Notes: generated by a model from the sequence alone, not told the origin. DNA of 64,000 nt from Lactifluus volemus (GCA_022376515.1 WTXI01000077.1:62001-126000), one strand, 5' to 3'; positions 23,501 to 36,639 are shown, counted from the first letter of the stretch. Numbers and translations are program-made.

Positions 23501-23789
23501 TCATTTCGTCCTGTCGTCGAACGAAGAGGGTCAGACGAGCGGACGGCCAGTGTGGACACTTCCAAATACACCAAAGACAAAAATTCAACATGTGTTTCGC
23601 TCTCACTTCTGTCGCACTCGCTACCCTTGCCACCACTGTTGCTGGTGTCGCCTTCGCAGTCAGTAAACTCACAACATTCCTCGACTGCTTTCGTCCCGAG
23701 CCCTTTATCTCCTTTGCTGGGGAGAGGCTGCTCAAGTTTGATTCATCCCCGAATGCCTCTGCTTCATCTTCAAATGTACGGATGATTAC

Positions 23790-25621
23790 TATCGCTCTCC
23801 CGAGATGTCCTTTGGGCGTGCAAGCGACCGCTCGGCCAGATTGGCTGGGGGTAGAGCGAGTGCTGCTCTCAACGAGGACCACGAGAGGATTTGCCGAGAT
23901 TACGAATTCCGAATCGCCACAATGCAAACCCGCATAGCTGGCCTCGAACGCGAGCTTGAAGATAGTGACGTACATGCACGTCAGCACGAACAGTCGGATC
24001 GGCGTGTCAAGCAATTGGAGGAGGAGCTTGACAAGTTTCGCCAGGTATGTTCATCGTGCTGACCTCATCCCTCAATCTTACAAGTCAATCTCTTTGTAGC
24101 GATCTGAAGAGCACAGTGCTGCAATGTTGGCACTTCAGAAGGAGCTCGATAACATGCGGCAAGAATCTCAGCGTGGTCGAGACCAGGAAGCGCGGCGCGC
24201 GCAACAAGACGAAGAAGAGTTACAGATCATGTGTGAACGTTGTGAACGACTCGAAGAGCCTCAGCTGTGCGTTCGACGCCCTCACTCTTTTCGTGCTATC
24301 TGATTTCATCAATAGGCCGACTCTGAAGTTGTTGAACAACTGCACTCAGATATGGAAGCCTTAATTTCCAAGGTGTCTGACCTCTCTCGGCAGAACGACG
24401 AGCTCATGTTGTCCAAGGACTCTGACCTCGTCGTCATCTGCGACCTTGATGCACAACTCAAGGAATACAAGCGGAAATATGAGCAGGCCAAGACAGAACT
24501 CCGCTCCGTGAAAGGTGTGCACGCTCATGGCCATACTTTCGTTATACTTTTCTCACAACCGAACCGCAGCTACTTCCTTGACCGCCATCGACTCGCTCCT
24601 CTCCGCGGGCCGCTCCAATGCGCCAATGTGCGTGCTCACGCCGATGAAATCCATCGTCAATACTGTGACGACCATCCTCGACGACGTTCGATCCCACTCG
24701 CAACGACATTCGGAACCCGAGGATGTGCGCGCGCTCGAGGAACGTGTGGAAGCGACGCTGTCGAATCTCATTGTAGCTACCAAGACGCACGCGACGAGCT
24801 CAGGCCTGTCTCCCATGAGTCTGCTCGACGCGGTGGTGAGCCACGTCTCCACTGCGATCACCGAGCTCGGACGCGTCGTCCTTCTTCGGCGCATGACAAA
24901 GGCCGAGCAGGACCACTTTGCCCCTTCGTCATCCTCTACCGGGACCGGGACCCACGCCACCAATGGCTTTGTGCCCGCGCTCCGCACAGTGGAAGAGGTT
25001 CGATCGTCTGCCACGCATCAACGTGGCCTGAGTGAATCATCGTCGTGGCGGAGCGACTGGGAACGGGAACCAGTGCGTGATGAGCATGAGCATCCTGTGC
25101 AATCAGAGTCCAGTTCGGACGACAGCTCGGCCGCCCCGACAATTTTCGATCAGAGCGCGACGAATGGTACTGGCGTCGCGTGCCCTGGTTCGGCAAGTCC
25201 GAAGATGCCTGGACCGAGCTCAGGGTATGTTCTCTCGTGTTTTATGCCAGTCGCGTTGCTTGCTCACGAAGAGTGTGTGTGTATGTTATATCTAGCCATA
25301 CTTAGAGGCACAGACCGAGTCGATCATCTATGTGATTCAGAGCGTGCTGTTGGGCATGTGGAGCCCTACACCGTCGCCAACACTAAACGAGAACTTGACA
25401 CAGATCATCACGATCATGTCGAGCATTGTCGCCGTCTGCCACGACAATCTGCCGGCGAGCCAGACGCGCAAGGGGAGCGACATCCAGCGCGAGCTGAGCG
25501 AACACGCCAACCAGCTGAGCGAAATGCAAACGCTGCCCGAGGTCACCAAGGAGAGTTGACAGGTGATGGCAAAATCGAGTTTCGCCATCTCCAACGCGAT
25601 GAAGGGGTTGCAGAAGCTGTA
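23790..25621 (+). pseudogene. Spa2-like polarity protein, 5'-truncated and with a late nonsense codon
   Basis: Exonic blocks from MSFGRASDRSARLAGG (23805) through a long coiled coil (RIATMQTRIAGLERELEDS; QNDELMLSKDSDLV) to a C-terminal region (APMCVLTPMKSIVNTV; ATLSNLIVATKTHATSSG; TPSPTLNENLTQIITIMSS) resemble basidiomycete Spa2/GIT-type polarisome proteins. The N-terminal Spa2 homology repeats are absent. A TGA at 25557-25559 interrupts the frame just before [20 protein letters not shown], which ends with TAA at 25619-25621. The truncation and stop point to a pseudogene. Short introns remain (24043-24099, 24254-24316). Confidence 0.6.
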
Positions 25622-26131
25622 ATCCTGCGCAACACTTTATGCTTTTCGACTGCATTGACTGGAATCGTGCGTTTTTCAAAATGTATTATGAAAAGTGCTC
25701 CTTTGGACATCTACTCATCAACTTTAATTGCATCTGGGTCCACACTGGGATGCCGCCACACGTGTCCTATGTTACCTCAAGGGCACCTGCTCCTTATCCC
25801 TCGTCCTTGGCGCAACCACCCTGCCAGATGTTTCACCTCCCCCCTTCCCTTTTATGCTTGTATGTGAGTAGTTGTGCACTAGTAGGCAAGTTGTACTTTA
25901 CAATAATCTCAATAAAGTTTGTTTTGTGTGACCTGACCTGCAAGTGAGACTCCCCTCATAAACCTCAAGGGGGGGGCTCGAAATTTAGTAAACCCATCTA
26001 AAATGAGTCTAAGTCAGTGAGAAACACAAAGTAGTATCATAAAACAGTCTGGGCATCCGGAGTGTCCATCATCCATCCAGCTGATGTAAACACTTACCAT
26101 CTTACACCTGTGACACATGGTTCCTCCATCA
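25622..26131. other. intergenic
   Basis: About 500 bp with no credible gene. It includes an AATAAAG-type signal near 25910 and a G8 run near 25971. The left end of the recombinase-bearing element may lie here but I could not place it. Confidence 0.4.
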
Positions 26132-27795
26132 ATGACAGTCCCCTCTCCATTTATTCCTCACAGCTCATGTGGGCCTATTGACAGTGAGGTAGGTGCCATT
26201 GTTTTGCTTGAATGGACATTTTTTAACACCCCTGTTTCATAGCTGACTGACCAGGAAGCTGCAAAGCTTGACCTTGAAGATCTCCCCATTTTTGAGGAGA
26301 ACCTCAATGCACTCATTGAGGGGTGTTTGGAGGATTTTCCAGAAGAATCTATGAAGGACAATGAGATCTCACAATATGCTGCCCGCATTGCTCGAGCAAA
26401 CATCACTCAGGACACTCGGGATGGACATATTCGGTATGTCTTGTGGGTTTTCATACATATTCAGGCTGAATATATGGATGCCACACCAGTATCATTAAGC
26501 ACTACATCAATTTCCATAGGTCTCGTGACTCTACATGGGATCCATTGAGAGTTTACTGGAAAACCCCCCATGACATCTGTGATTTCATTACCTTCAAATG
26601 TGGGAGCAAGGAAGAGGGCTGTGAAGGTCGCAAGGTTTGTGATTTTCATGATGGACCCACATTCTCACTTATATGTATTACACAGTATGCTACAGCGGTG
26701 TCGACTCGTGCAGCACTCACCTTTTGGTACAAGACAACTCACCCCAATGAGAGTGTTTCTGAGTGGCAGTATGATAGCAAGACTGGTATCTGGTGGGCCT
26801 CATTTTTCAATTGCTCAGTTTGATTGTTGAATGATCTTGCATTTGCCTTAGCCATGGTCTTCCCACTCGATCTCAAACTGTCTCCATGTTTATGGTTGGG
26901 CTTGAAAAGATGAAGGCCAAGGCAGGTGAGGTCTCACAATCAGCCCGAGCACTTACACTGGACGACATGCACCGACTCTATGATGAATGCACAAGTTCAA
27001 AGGACAAGTCCCTCTATGAGAGAAGATGGGGAATCATTCATTTTGTAGGTGTCTCTTACCTGTTCAAATTAAACTGATTTGATTAGGTTGTTCACAGACA
27101 GCATACCTACTAGCATGGCTCATGTTTCTACGCATCGATGAGGTTGTTAACCTTGAATTTGAGAGTATTGAGATGATCCCTGGTGAACGTGAGCAAATTT
27201 TAAATTCATTCCTATTACATCTTGTTTGAAATTAATCTATATGGGATCTATCAGGGGTTTACTTTTCAGTTGCACTGAAGACTCGCAAGACAGCACAGAC
27301 TGGCATACTTCACACTTGGAAGTTGCATGCAAATGACCAGGATGAGAAGATCTGCCCAGTTCGAGCTCTGATCCGTCTGGCAATGCTCTATGGAGAAGAT
27401 GTGGAGCTCTCTGGACCCCTCTTTATGAGGGTGAACAGTACAGGAGCTGTCATGCAGCCCCAGCCTGTTGTGAGTTAGATATGTCATGTGCTGTCATGTT
27501 CTCACATTTTTTCTCCTTTCAGACCAGTGCAATCCTCAGCCGTGCACTCTCTAAGGACCTTCAGAACCTTGGATACCTCTCTTGGGCCCTTTATGGTACT
27601 CACTCATTCCGCCGGGGTGGCTGCCAACACAGAATCAAGAACAAGGGCTGGTCTGTGGATATGGTGGCTGCATGGGGGGGTTGGTCACAGGTTGAGGCTG
27701 TCACAATGTTCCGCTACTTCTATTCACCAAATGACAACCATGAGTTCATGGATGATTATGACCGTAATGATGGGAAGCGCCCTCGTTACTTCTAG
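26132..27795 (+). CDS. tyrosine recombinase, 8 exons, apparently intact
   Basis: Exons 26132-26188, 26243-26433, 26490-26634, 26686-26792, 26852-27044, 27098-27188, 27255-27469 and 27523-27795 join in phase to 423 residues. The catalytic set of a tyrosine recombinase is visible: Arg about 243 in FLRIDEVVNL, H-x-x-R about 360-363 in GTHSFRRGG, Trp about 387 in AWGGWS, and the nucleophile Tyr about 398-400 in MFRYFYSP. The N-terminal part (EISQYAARIARANITQDT; HYINFHRSRDSTWDP) looks like the SAM-like core-binding domain. Such enzymes drive Crypton-type and related fungal elements. No lesion is seen. A chromosomal, domesticated role cannot be excluded. Confidence 0.85.
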
Positions 27796-27918
27796 ACTCA
27801 TTTATCACATGTAAATAGTTTAAGGATCTAATGAATTACATCAAGTACTTGTCAAGAAAAGGGTGAAGATGCAAAGACTGTAATTAGATAAGGTGTAGGA
27901 ACTTGTAGAGCATCAGTA
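27796..27918. other. tail-to-tail spacer
   Basis: Only 123 bp separate the stop codons of the recombinase and its convergent neighbour. The compact arrangement suggests that the two genes form one unit. Confidence 0.6.
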
Positions 27919-29265
27919 TCAGTACTTTTCCTTCCCCAATGATCTCCAGATCTCCCACCGATTCTGGCCTCTCCATCTTGCATCCCACAGGTCCTGTGAA
28001 AAGCCACCTTGCTCATCTTGATAGGTAGCTGAAGCCATCTCCTCATCCAAGTCCTTGTCCCAATGAGGAATGGCCTCAGCTACTTTATTTGAAGCCATTA
28101 GCTGGCATTCAGCCTCAGCATGTTTCCGCTTTCCTTTTCTCCTCGAAGCTTCCCCCTCCAGGTTGCCAATTGTGAAGAACCTGAAGAACTGGTCCTTGTC
28201 ACCATTGAATTCGTTCATGAGCTGCTTGTAAATGCGCTCTCGCTTGTTCACAGTGACCCTGAGGCTCTTCCACTCTGGCTTACCTCCCTTACACTGACCT
28301 TGTGGACCATATTGTTTGCGTATCTCAGCCACATCTCCACGTTCTACCTGAGCAATCACTTCATCCAAGCTGTTCGCCTGTTGGAGGGCCTTGATGTCAT
28401 AACTGCATGCCTCAAGAAGACTGGCCTGGTCTTCAAAAGACCCAGTATGCCCAATGTGAGCCCTGGTCACAGAATGGGAGGGGGGCACAAGAGTAGCCAA
28501 GGAAGAGGTGGCAGCTTGGTGGTGTGTTGGTGGGGGGGATAGCTGGTGACCATAGCAGCACCATTTAGTGTGAGAACTTGGTTAACAAAGAAAACTGGCT
28601 CACCTTTGAGAGGGCACCACTGATTGTGCTCTGTAGCTCAGACAAATGGGCAAGGGCATCCACATCCCCATCCTTTGCAGCTGCTACCCAGGCACAGATG
28701 GTCTCTGCTGAACAATCCACAGGTGGAGGTGGAGGTTGGGCTTGAATGCCAGCCTGTTGCGTGCTCAGGACAGCTTGAATGTCATGTTGCAAATCAGGGT
28801 TCACAAAAGTGTCACCTAACCAGTTTTACAAGCAAATGAGAACAGCAGTTAGCCAGAATCACAACAGAGCCAGAGAGGAGGAAGGGAGGGAGGGGAGTGA
28901 GTGTAACACATACCTGGTTGCTGAGGGCACAAGATAAAGGGCTGCCTCTGCTCTGCACAGTCCTTCCATTCTTCACCAAGAGCACGTAGATGGGCCCACT
29001 GTCTCTTCCGAATTGCCCCATCCAATGACTGAGGGTCCATCTTTGTGCTCACCACCTTTGCAACAGTGGGGACATCCAGGTTGAGGCCATAGTAATCAGC
29101 CAGCTTGCTTCGAAGCCCATTTGCATTGCCAGTCTTGGTGAGTGGATTCTTCTTCTCACCACATGCCTTTGCTTCATCATTTGCCCGTTTAATCCACCAC
29201 TTCAGGGTCTCAACCTTTGCAACAAGAATTGAATGCACTGTGATGTCTGAGGGAGCCGTAGGCAT
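27919..29265 (-). CDS. SAP-like partner protein of the recombinase, 3 exons
   Basis: Exons 29265-28914, 28815-28604 and 28542-27919 join in phase to 395 residues. The N-terminal part has NANGLRSKLADYYGLN at about residues 48-63, which resembles a SAP DNA-binding helix pair, after a helix with LKWWIKRANDEAKACG. The middle is Pro/Gln rich (QAQPPPPPVDC). The C-terminus is charged (RRKGKRKHAEAECQ) and ends with the Trp-rich LWDARWRGQNRWEIWRSLGK. I do not know a named family. Convergent, close placement and intact frames suggest a DNA-binding accessory protein of the recombinase element. Confidence 0.7.
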
Positions 29266-29430
29266 AGTCGAATAGGGAGCAGGCAAGTGAGGCCACAAAA
29301 TCGCAAGAGAGTGAGGAGGGAGCAAGTGACAGAGGGCACAAAATTGGGAGAGAGTGAGTGAGAATAGGGAGCAAGCGAGTGAGGACACAAAATTGGGAGA
29401 GAGCAAGTGAGAGCACAAGTGAGAGCACCG
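29266..29430. repeat. degenerate tandem repeats upstream of the SAP-like gene
   Basis: Motifs GGGAGCAAGCGAGTGAGGAC and ACAAAATTGGGAGAGAG recur two or three times in about 160 bp. They lie in the 5' leader or promoter of the minus-strand gene. Confidence 0.6.
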
Positions 29431-29589
29431 ACTGGTCTTGAAGGTCTCAGGCACCAATGAGGGGTTGGGTGTCGTTTTCAGTAGTTTTCCTTGAAAAACA
29501 ATGAAACGGGATCAGAAAATGGACTGGAATCCAAATTATATTGAGACCCACAGACCTCAGATGAAATGGGACTCGAAACGGGGGCTGGA

Positions 29590-29690
29590 AACCCCTACAC
29601 ACGAAAACGAATGCAAAAAACGCGAAAAACGCGAAAAAAACGCGAAAAACGCGACCAAAACACAAAAAAACGCGAAAATGGGGCTGGAAG
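29590..29690. repeat. low-complexity (CGCGAAAAA)n tract
   Basis: ACGCGAAAAA-type words repeat at least five times. Flanking GGGGCTGGAAACCCC and GGGGCTGGAAGCCC are similar. This could be the end of the recombinase element. Confidence 0.6.
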
Positions 29691-29814
29691 CCCATTTTTA
29701 TTTGATACCTACTAGTACAGACCCCACACCACTAATCTAGTAACCTCCCCATCCCGGTCCCAGTCTTCTCCCATGCAGCAAAACAGACCCAACACCTCCC
29801 AGTGACCCTCCCTA

Positions 29815-29870
29815 ACCTAACCCTGCACCCGGCCTCTCACCCCCCTAACCTAACCCCCACCCCGGCGTCA
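29815..29870. repeat. short telomere-like CCTAAC words
   Basis: Two clusters read CCTAACCTAACCC, close to the common fungal telomere unit CCCTAA. They are too short to be a telomere and are noted only as an interstitial patch. Confidence 0.35.
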
Positions 29871-29983
29871 CAGTCACGCCCACCTCCAGATATGGGCCCC
29901 TAGTCGGCGTGGTCGATCGAGGATGGAGCGGTCGGGAGTCTTAGGGGGCCAGTACGGCCGTTCTCGAAAACGCGGGAGCGCGT

Positions 29984-29999
29984 CGTGTCCCGGGACACG
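29984..29999. promoter_or_regulatory. perfect 16-bp palindrome CGTGTCCCGGGACACG
   Basis: The palindrome lies about 190 bp before the GATA pseudogene start. Another CGTGTCCCG follows at 30029-30037. It shares the half site with the hairpin at 22329-22378 and could bind a dimeric regulator. Confidence 0.4.
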
Positions 30000-30189
30000 G
30001 CACGTGACCTGACTCAGCGCGCAGCCACCGTGTCCCGCGTGAACGAAGCAATGTGAGAACAAAGTGACATTCGCTCTGCCTCTCTTCCCCACCTCGGTCC
30101 GCCCATTCTCTATCATAGGCCTCCAATCTCCTTTAAATTCCGTCCATATTAAATCTCAAGTTTAAAGTGCGTTCCCCCGAGCCCTCCTC

Positions 30190-32078
30190 ATGCCCGACGT
30201 TCATTCCCTCCTCCCCTTAATCCCTCATCCTTTCCAGGGCAACAAGTCCTTCATCGCCTTTTCTAATCTCGGTGACGCCGATACTCTCACAAAGACTTGG
30301 AAGGTTCGTATAACGACCCACTTTCACTGCCACCCATTAATTCGCCGTCTTCGCCCCTCCCTTAGGTTTGCACCAAAGTGGCTGGCTTAAGGCCAGCGTC
30401 TTGAGATCCTCACCTTCAGAATTTCATGGTCGACGTTGATAGTGCCAAGTCAAAGCGAGACTTGAAGAGAATGAGCAATCTTATGTTGGACAAAGAGAAA
30501 GGGCTGGTTCGTTCATTCTGCACCGTCCCTATGCGTACACCCTTGGCCCTGACACAACTTGTATGCATCCCACCCGGTTTCTAGGAGTATCGAGGAACTA
30601 GAGGCACCTGGTTACAAACGGAATTACTCACTCAACAGATGTCATCAGACCTACCAGACTTGGCTCATCCCGGCCTTCTCTCAGCCTTCGCACTCAGGGT
30701 GCCACAACACGATCTTCTGGTCCCAGTGCGACTGTAGCCAATCCCCCGACGACGCTCCCGCCAACGGGATCGAGCGGTAGCAACGCACCTGGAAGCGTCA
30801 AGGCCGAATGCTCGAATTGCGGTGCCAACACACCCCGCTCTGGCGTCGTGGGTTGAATGACGAGCTCAACTGTAATACGTGTGGGCTTTACGCGCTACTA
30901 CCTCACCACACCTTGGGTTGCCGGTTTTGCTGAGTGCGCGTGACCTAGCATAAGCGTCCCCGCCCGAAGAGTATGCGGAATAACCACGGCGAGGGTCGAG
31001 CCCAGGCAGCACCTCGGCAAGAATCGTCGGAAATTATTGGTGTGCTCATTATAGATAACTCCCTTGGCACGAGTTAATTGATCGCGGAGCGCAATGCCAT
31101 AATTGTCACACAACAGCGACTCCGCTTTGGCGAAAAGACGACGAAGGCAAGACGGTTTGTAATGCGTGAGTGTTCCCGAAAAACCATCTAAATCTGGCCG
31201 TTTCTCATCATACGTGTCTTCCCCTTTTTCGTCGACGCGTAGTTGCGGACTTTAGTAAGTCTCACAATGCTACCCTCTTTCACCTTCTCGAGCTGATACG
31301 CGAAATGATCCAAGTTTCAAATTGCATGGTTCCGCCCGTCCAATCTCGATGAAATCCGATGTGATTCGCAAGCGTTCCCGGCATGACGCCCGTCGTGGTA
31401 GCGGCAGTGGCATTGGAAGCGGCACCCTCTCAGAGACCACCCCATTAGCAAGTCCCGGCGCCGTCCATCTCCCAATGTCGATGCGGATGGTGGCTTTTCA
31501 CCCACACTGGTTGCCGACTCTAACGCCAGTGCGTTTGACGACCTCGATGTTGATTCTACTTCCGGCAATGACGGTAGTGGAGGCCGATTTGGGTAATCGG
31601 CGCTCTTGGTGGGACCGGTTCATGCAATTACCCATCGCTCAACCCGTCCAAATTCCCCTGGCCATATCATCCTGATTTGCTGTCGCACCTGTAGTCTACG
31701 GACTACGCCGGAGACACCTCCGAGGGAGAAGGCGGAGTTGAGATGCGCTATGCTAAACGTAGGCGAGAACAGCAACAGGAGCAGCAGCAGCTGTAAACCT
31801 ACTACGCACAATAACGGCTCCGCTGCTGGATTCTACAGCTCGTATTGGCACCCTCCCATGCTTTCCCAGCCGCACGAATCACCCTTTATTCACCCTCCCA
31901 TGTTCCCACCATCGTCTACGACTGACAATGACGTGCAGATGGTAGTTCAACTCATCAACGAGAGCGATCATTTCTCAATTCGTATATCCATCCACCAATG
32001 TTGCTTCCAGAGCCCCATCCGCCTATGTTCCCGAGCGACTGGACAAGTTACCCTACGGACGGCGCGAGCGGGTTCTAG
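30190..32078 (+). pseudogene. two-finger GATA transcription factor, frameshifted
   Basis: The N-terminus (KSFIAFSNLGDADTLTKTWK; FMVDVDSAKSKRDLKRMS; IEELEAPGYKRN) matches basidiomycete GATA regulators with a DUF1752-like motif, but a deletion and frameshift interrupt it near 30390-30420. The first zinc finger starts CSNCGANT (30809) and continues one base out of frame as PLWRRGLNDELNCNTCG, so it is broken. The second finger (from 31095) is intact across two introns: [19 protein letters not shown], then VCNACGLY and the basic tail RPISMKSDVIRKRSRHDARR. The C-terminus ends PSDWTSYPTDGASGF with TAG at 32076. Parts recur at 53.1 and 57.9 kb. Confidence 0.75.
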
Positions 32079-33590
32079 ACGTGTCTTCCGTGGTCGGATT
32101 CTCACCGGATGTCACTCTTCCGCTCTTCGTCTGATCGTTTGCTTGTCTTCACCTTTCATTTTGCCTTTTTCTCTCTCCAACTCATGGGTCCTATCGGCTT
32201 TCCGCTCACAGCAATCGTTCGCATACTAGTTCGTTGTATAGAACTTTTTACGTTTCTTTGGTTTTCCTTACGCCATCACGATCAAGGGTTCCACGGTCAC
32301 GGTCACGATCTCATACTTCCACATCTCTGCCAAAAAAAAATGCTTTTGCTTGCTCCCAGCCCTGTGACACATTGATTACATCCCCAAGCCTCGAAATATA
32401 CACCCTTTCTCTTTGGACGTACCCTCATCCTCGTGTTATTCCTCTCGTCATTCTTTCCCTTTATCTCACTTTTATATCAATATCACATACCACCGAGGCT
32501 GACGGTAGCAGCAGTTTCGCGAATGTTGGGGGGTTTTTGTACGAGGGAAGTAGTACCAGTCTGCAATGTAGTAGTATCAAAGTTACTGTACACCAAGAAA
32601 GAAGGATGGATGTCATATTACAGCATGTGCGAAGGGGCTTCAAAGTCCCATCAAATCCATGAAGTTGCATATGATTTTTTCATGTACAAACTCAATGTTT
32701 CTGCTGAGGTTCAGGTACAGTGATTATTGTGCTGCTTTCGGTCTTTGCCGCCAGCCGAAAGGTTAAGCGGCAGGCATCACAATCGTCATCATCATCATGG
32801 GTTCCGGTCAACTGTCAAGCGGCAATACAGTTGAGATCGTGGATGACGAAACCGTCGGAGGTTTTTCATAATTTACTTGTACTTGTCGTGGCTCATCTCC
32901 GGGCACTGGCACAAACGCATCCTCGTTCATAAATATAGTAACGGCCAACTCGCACGAAATAAAACGTTACCCACGTCACGTAAAAAATTCGGACCCCCGA
33001 GCCTCTCAGGTGATTTCAAGTTATGTATTTTTGGGGTGACAACTTTTTCTCTCGCGGTACTCCGAAGGCGCCCCCTCCCCCCGCTGTTGTCCCCTTCCGA
33101 TTGGTCGTCGTTCCATGCGACTTTTTCGGGTGAGAAAAAAAAGTGAAATAAATACGTCATAAGTGCAACGTGCGTGCAAAGGTGAGAGAACCACGCCTTT
33201 TGACTCAGTGCGACGTCGAAAATGGAAAAGAGAGTGAGAGTGACGCAATGACCATTGACACTGAGGTCTTTGAACTTTCTGCGCTGTTTCGTACGCCGAC
33301 ACGGAATCAGTAGTCTACAGTAGCACTACTAGTAGCGCCCGCGCGAGACGAATCTTCACACGCCAACTCGCCTTGTTGAGATTGCATGTCACTGAACTTG
33401 GGCGGAGCTGATCGGGTCGTGCCAACAAGAGACGCCCATCTCGCTCCCAGGTTGTGGGGCCTAGGCTACTTGTGTTTGTTCTTTGATTCTGAACCACTAT
33501 GTTTGAATTGAAATCCTCTCCCGCCAGTTCACCGAATGAATCGTCAATCTCGGAACTTCTCGAAACAAAACGAAGGGTAGTAGTAGTGGA
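32079..33590. other. intergenic, contains a segment also present inverted at 58.9 kb
   Basis: No credible gene. About 32500-32715 is the reverse complement of 58895-59095 (shared words CATATGATTTTT and ATGGATGTCATATT on opposite strands). The segment 33300-33590 has no recognised content. Confidence 0.5.
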
Positions 33591-33690
33591 TTAGGTCACC
33601 CAAGTGACGTCGTTGCGCCGGATTTCCACGACATGACCAAACACGGGGTGGATTTCACCCAGGTGCAAAGCCCAACAATTTGGCGTAGTC
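33590..33690 (+). repeat. short copy of the 2865-2965 duplication segment
   Basis: TTAGGTCACC.AAGTGACGTC followed by GTTGCGC.GGA.TTCCA and CATGACCAAAC matches 2866-2940, 50752-50830 and 59270-59340. This isolated copy shows that the duplicated segment also spread outside the NLR units. Confidence 0.6.
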
Positions 33691-35152
33691 AAACGGAGAT
33701 TACTACTACCGGCCTGACGCGTGCGCTGTATGGACGGCATACGTTGTAGAGCTCCAAGAAGTTCCGATGCCTGTGGGAGAAGGTATTATGTGATAACTCT
33801 ACGAACGAGTCCAGAAATATGCGTCAAGGGATGCGAATCTATCTTGACAGAACGTAAGCAAGATATGGTGGTACTTGTCATGGTGCTGCAGCCATCGCTT
33901 CATGAGCTTCGCAATATAATGGAGCCGTGGGCCAGCCAAGTTGCTATTAGTAAGTTGCTACCCTCTGCAGTAAATGAATGGAGGTTGTTCGGCTGCCAGT
34001 GGCTTGAGAACCCACCGCTGCCGCCAAACATCCTCACCCCCAGCCGATCGCAGCTGCTGCCAAGTGTTCACAAGAACAAGAAATCAGATATTTGAACTCG
34101 AAAAAAGAAACAAGCCGGGTTTCCCTTTTGCCTGATCCCGCCCACAAGTATGGCCGAGTGGGTAAGCTCAATAAGCCCAAGTCTAGTACTGGTTGACAGC
34201 GCTAATTTTGCCGCATTCTCTTCACCTTTCTAAGCCTTCAAATTGTTAGTGTTTGTAAGACGGCGGCGGTTCCAGACGGAGGGATGTAACAGCGTAGGTT
34301 CTGGGCCAAGGGTAAGACGCATATCTTCATTTCGCATAACCGTGGAGCGTCCGGAGAAGGGTATGCCGGGCCCATAATAGTGGAGTGTACCATACTCCCT
34401 TCAACAATCGCTGAATCTGCGCCGTAAGAGTCATGACCATATAGGGCGCAGCGACTGCCGGTGTGGGAATCTAGGCACACGAAGAAACGTCATGTCGGTC
34501 GGTGTAGCTGCTTATCGTAGCCTCCTGCCATTATGGTCTGTCTTCTAGCCTCTCGACCCTGGTACAGAAGGATGGCGCCCATAGCATAGCGGATTTACGC
34601 CTAGTCAGCTGAGCTTCCAGATCGTGCTTGTCGTTCTCTGTGCAGGGCCTAGATGTTCGAAGAGCTGGCCCAGAAGTGCCCTGAAGGGTCCCTCCACGAT
34701 CAAGTTGACGTTTGTTTCTTTTCGAAGAGGGCGTTGTCGATCAAGGGCCTAAAGATGAAGGCGCAATACTGTGCCCCTAAAGGTAATGCGCGTGGATCCA
34801 TGTTGCATCATGTATTTGTGACGACCTGCGACTGTCCCACCGCGAAGCCCGAGAAGCAAGTCTTTACGTATGTCCTACCAAGAGTGCCGCCCTAGTGCCG
34901 CAGCCATCGTCAGAGAGTGGGCCCTTTCTCTTTCCCTAAAATTATCACTGCGGAATGCAGCACGACAAATCACAAGACTTTGAGTTGTTGCAACCTGGGG
35001 AAAGCGTCTTGGAAAGATACAAGGAAGAAACAAGAATCACGAGTGACAAGGTACGAGGAGACGAGCGACAGGAATCAATTACTAATACAGTACGGTACGC
35101 GCGGCCATCTTTCCAAGGTCTTTCCTCCCTGCCTCGACTCTGCTTTGACACA
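33691..35152. other. no gene recognised
   Basis: About 1.5 kb with only short open frames (for example 33721-34095 and 34653-34895 on the plus strand). Codon runs and motifs do not point to a known family. Some could be remnants. Confidence 0.4.
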
Positions 35153-36272
35153 ATGTCACACTTCAACCGAAACGTAAGGGTATTTGACGGCCGCACAAGA
35201 TCCGAAATCGCAGGTGATTTGTATCCATATCGTTTTGTGAGACGAATTAACATCGTCCCTGCACGTAGGTTGCTGGCAGTTTGGTCGGATTACCATCGCG
35301 ACATTTTACCAATGGATTCATGCATGCATTCTTGGACCCGATTCGATGAGGTTATTTCGATGCGAAAGTGAACAGAACTTGAATCAACAAGGTGCACCAA
35401 TTAATCCAAATAGTCTGGATATGTTAGAAATCGGCACCTATGTTCTTCTTAGCGAGGGTGAGAACTAATCCGTTGTCCTTTTGCAGCTTTTAACCTTTTT
35501 TTCACAGGTGGTGAATTTATCTCTGTGGGTTTTGCTCTAGATCTCCCACTCCCGCGGGAGTACTCGTTCAATTCACAGTCGACGAATTTCGCGACACGCA
35601 TCAGAGATCGCGACCGTCGGTGTTGCATTACAGGGAGGGAGATTTTTGGTAACAATTTCACCGGCTTTGAAGCTGCTCATATTTTTCCTTTGGGCCAGAG
35701 TGACGAGGTAGGTCGTATCCCCAGAAGCGTTTACACCCCTCACATAAAATCGCAGTGGAACCGAAGGGATATGCAACGTTTCATAACGGACCCCTTTGTT
35801 CCCGCAAATGACAAGATGAACTCAATTCAGCAAGGGTTTCTTTGTCTTTCCACAGAGCACAAATTATTCGATGATTATCAAATCGGTGTCAATCCCGATG
35901 TGTGCTTCGCATATCAGCAGAGTCTACTTATTCATTGATTTCTTCGTCCAGGATGAATATCGAATCACTGACTTCGGTGCTAGCAGTCCTAATGTCACGC
36001 CGGACGGACGGCAATTTTATGTTGCTGACGTCGAAGAGCATTTCCGTCCCTCCGATGACTTACTGCGTGATCACTATCGTCAATGCGTACTCGCTTGCAT
36101 GAAAGCCGCAGCTGGGCCTGCAAATTTGAGACGGTTCGATCCAGACATCAATCTCGGTGCGGGTGGCTTTAACCTCGAGGAAGGAAGTTGGTGGTCATGT
36201 CCCGAGGGCAAACAGCAAATGGAAGTAGAGTTGGCTGCTCGCCTCCATCGCACCTTAGTTTCTCGTGGTTAG
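35153..36272 (+). CDS. HNH_2-type nuclease-domain protein, 4 exons
   Basis: Exons 35153-35213, 35269-35457, 35508-35899 and 35952-36272 join in phase to 320 residues. The start MSHFNRNVRVFDGR is typical of the fungal family. The HNH region spans residues about 110-190: RIRDRDRRCCITGRE, GFEAAHIFPLG with the His of the motif, HIKSQWNRRDMQRF and LSTEHKLFDDYQIGVNPD. HNH folds cut DNA with one metal ion. In mushrooms these proteins are numerous and uncharacterised. All splice sites are GT..AG and no lesion is seen, so the gene is probably expressed. Confidence 0.85.
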
Positions 36273-36639
36273 GGCGATCAAATACTGTAAGTTGTAGCAC
36301 CCCGCACGTCCTTTGTGATGATGACGTTCTAGTTACTTACAATTGTATACCAAAATGTACTCCCATTTCTGCCCAGATGTCGTGCCCCTTGGGCCTTGCG
36401 AGCTCCGGTGGTTTACTAGTATTACACCACGCACCACATACGTCTGCCCGTGGCGGAACTTCCTGGCGTCTCATGTACCACAGCCTCACGAACTTTACGC
36501 CGGATCTTGAGGGGCCATCGCCAGGAAGTAAAAAATACGGGCAAGTCCCATTAGGAAGTCTGCGAATCAGCAAGCCCCGGGACACAAATTTCCGAGTTGC
36601 ACTTGTACTTGCAGTTGTCTTGCATGGGCCGCTCGGAGG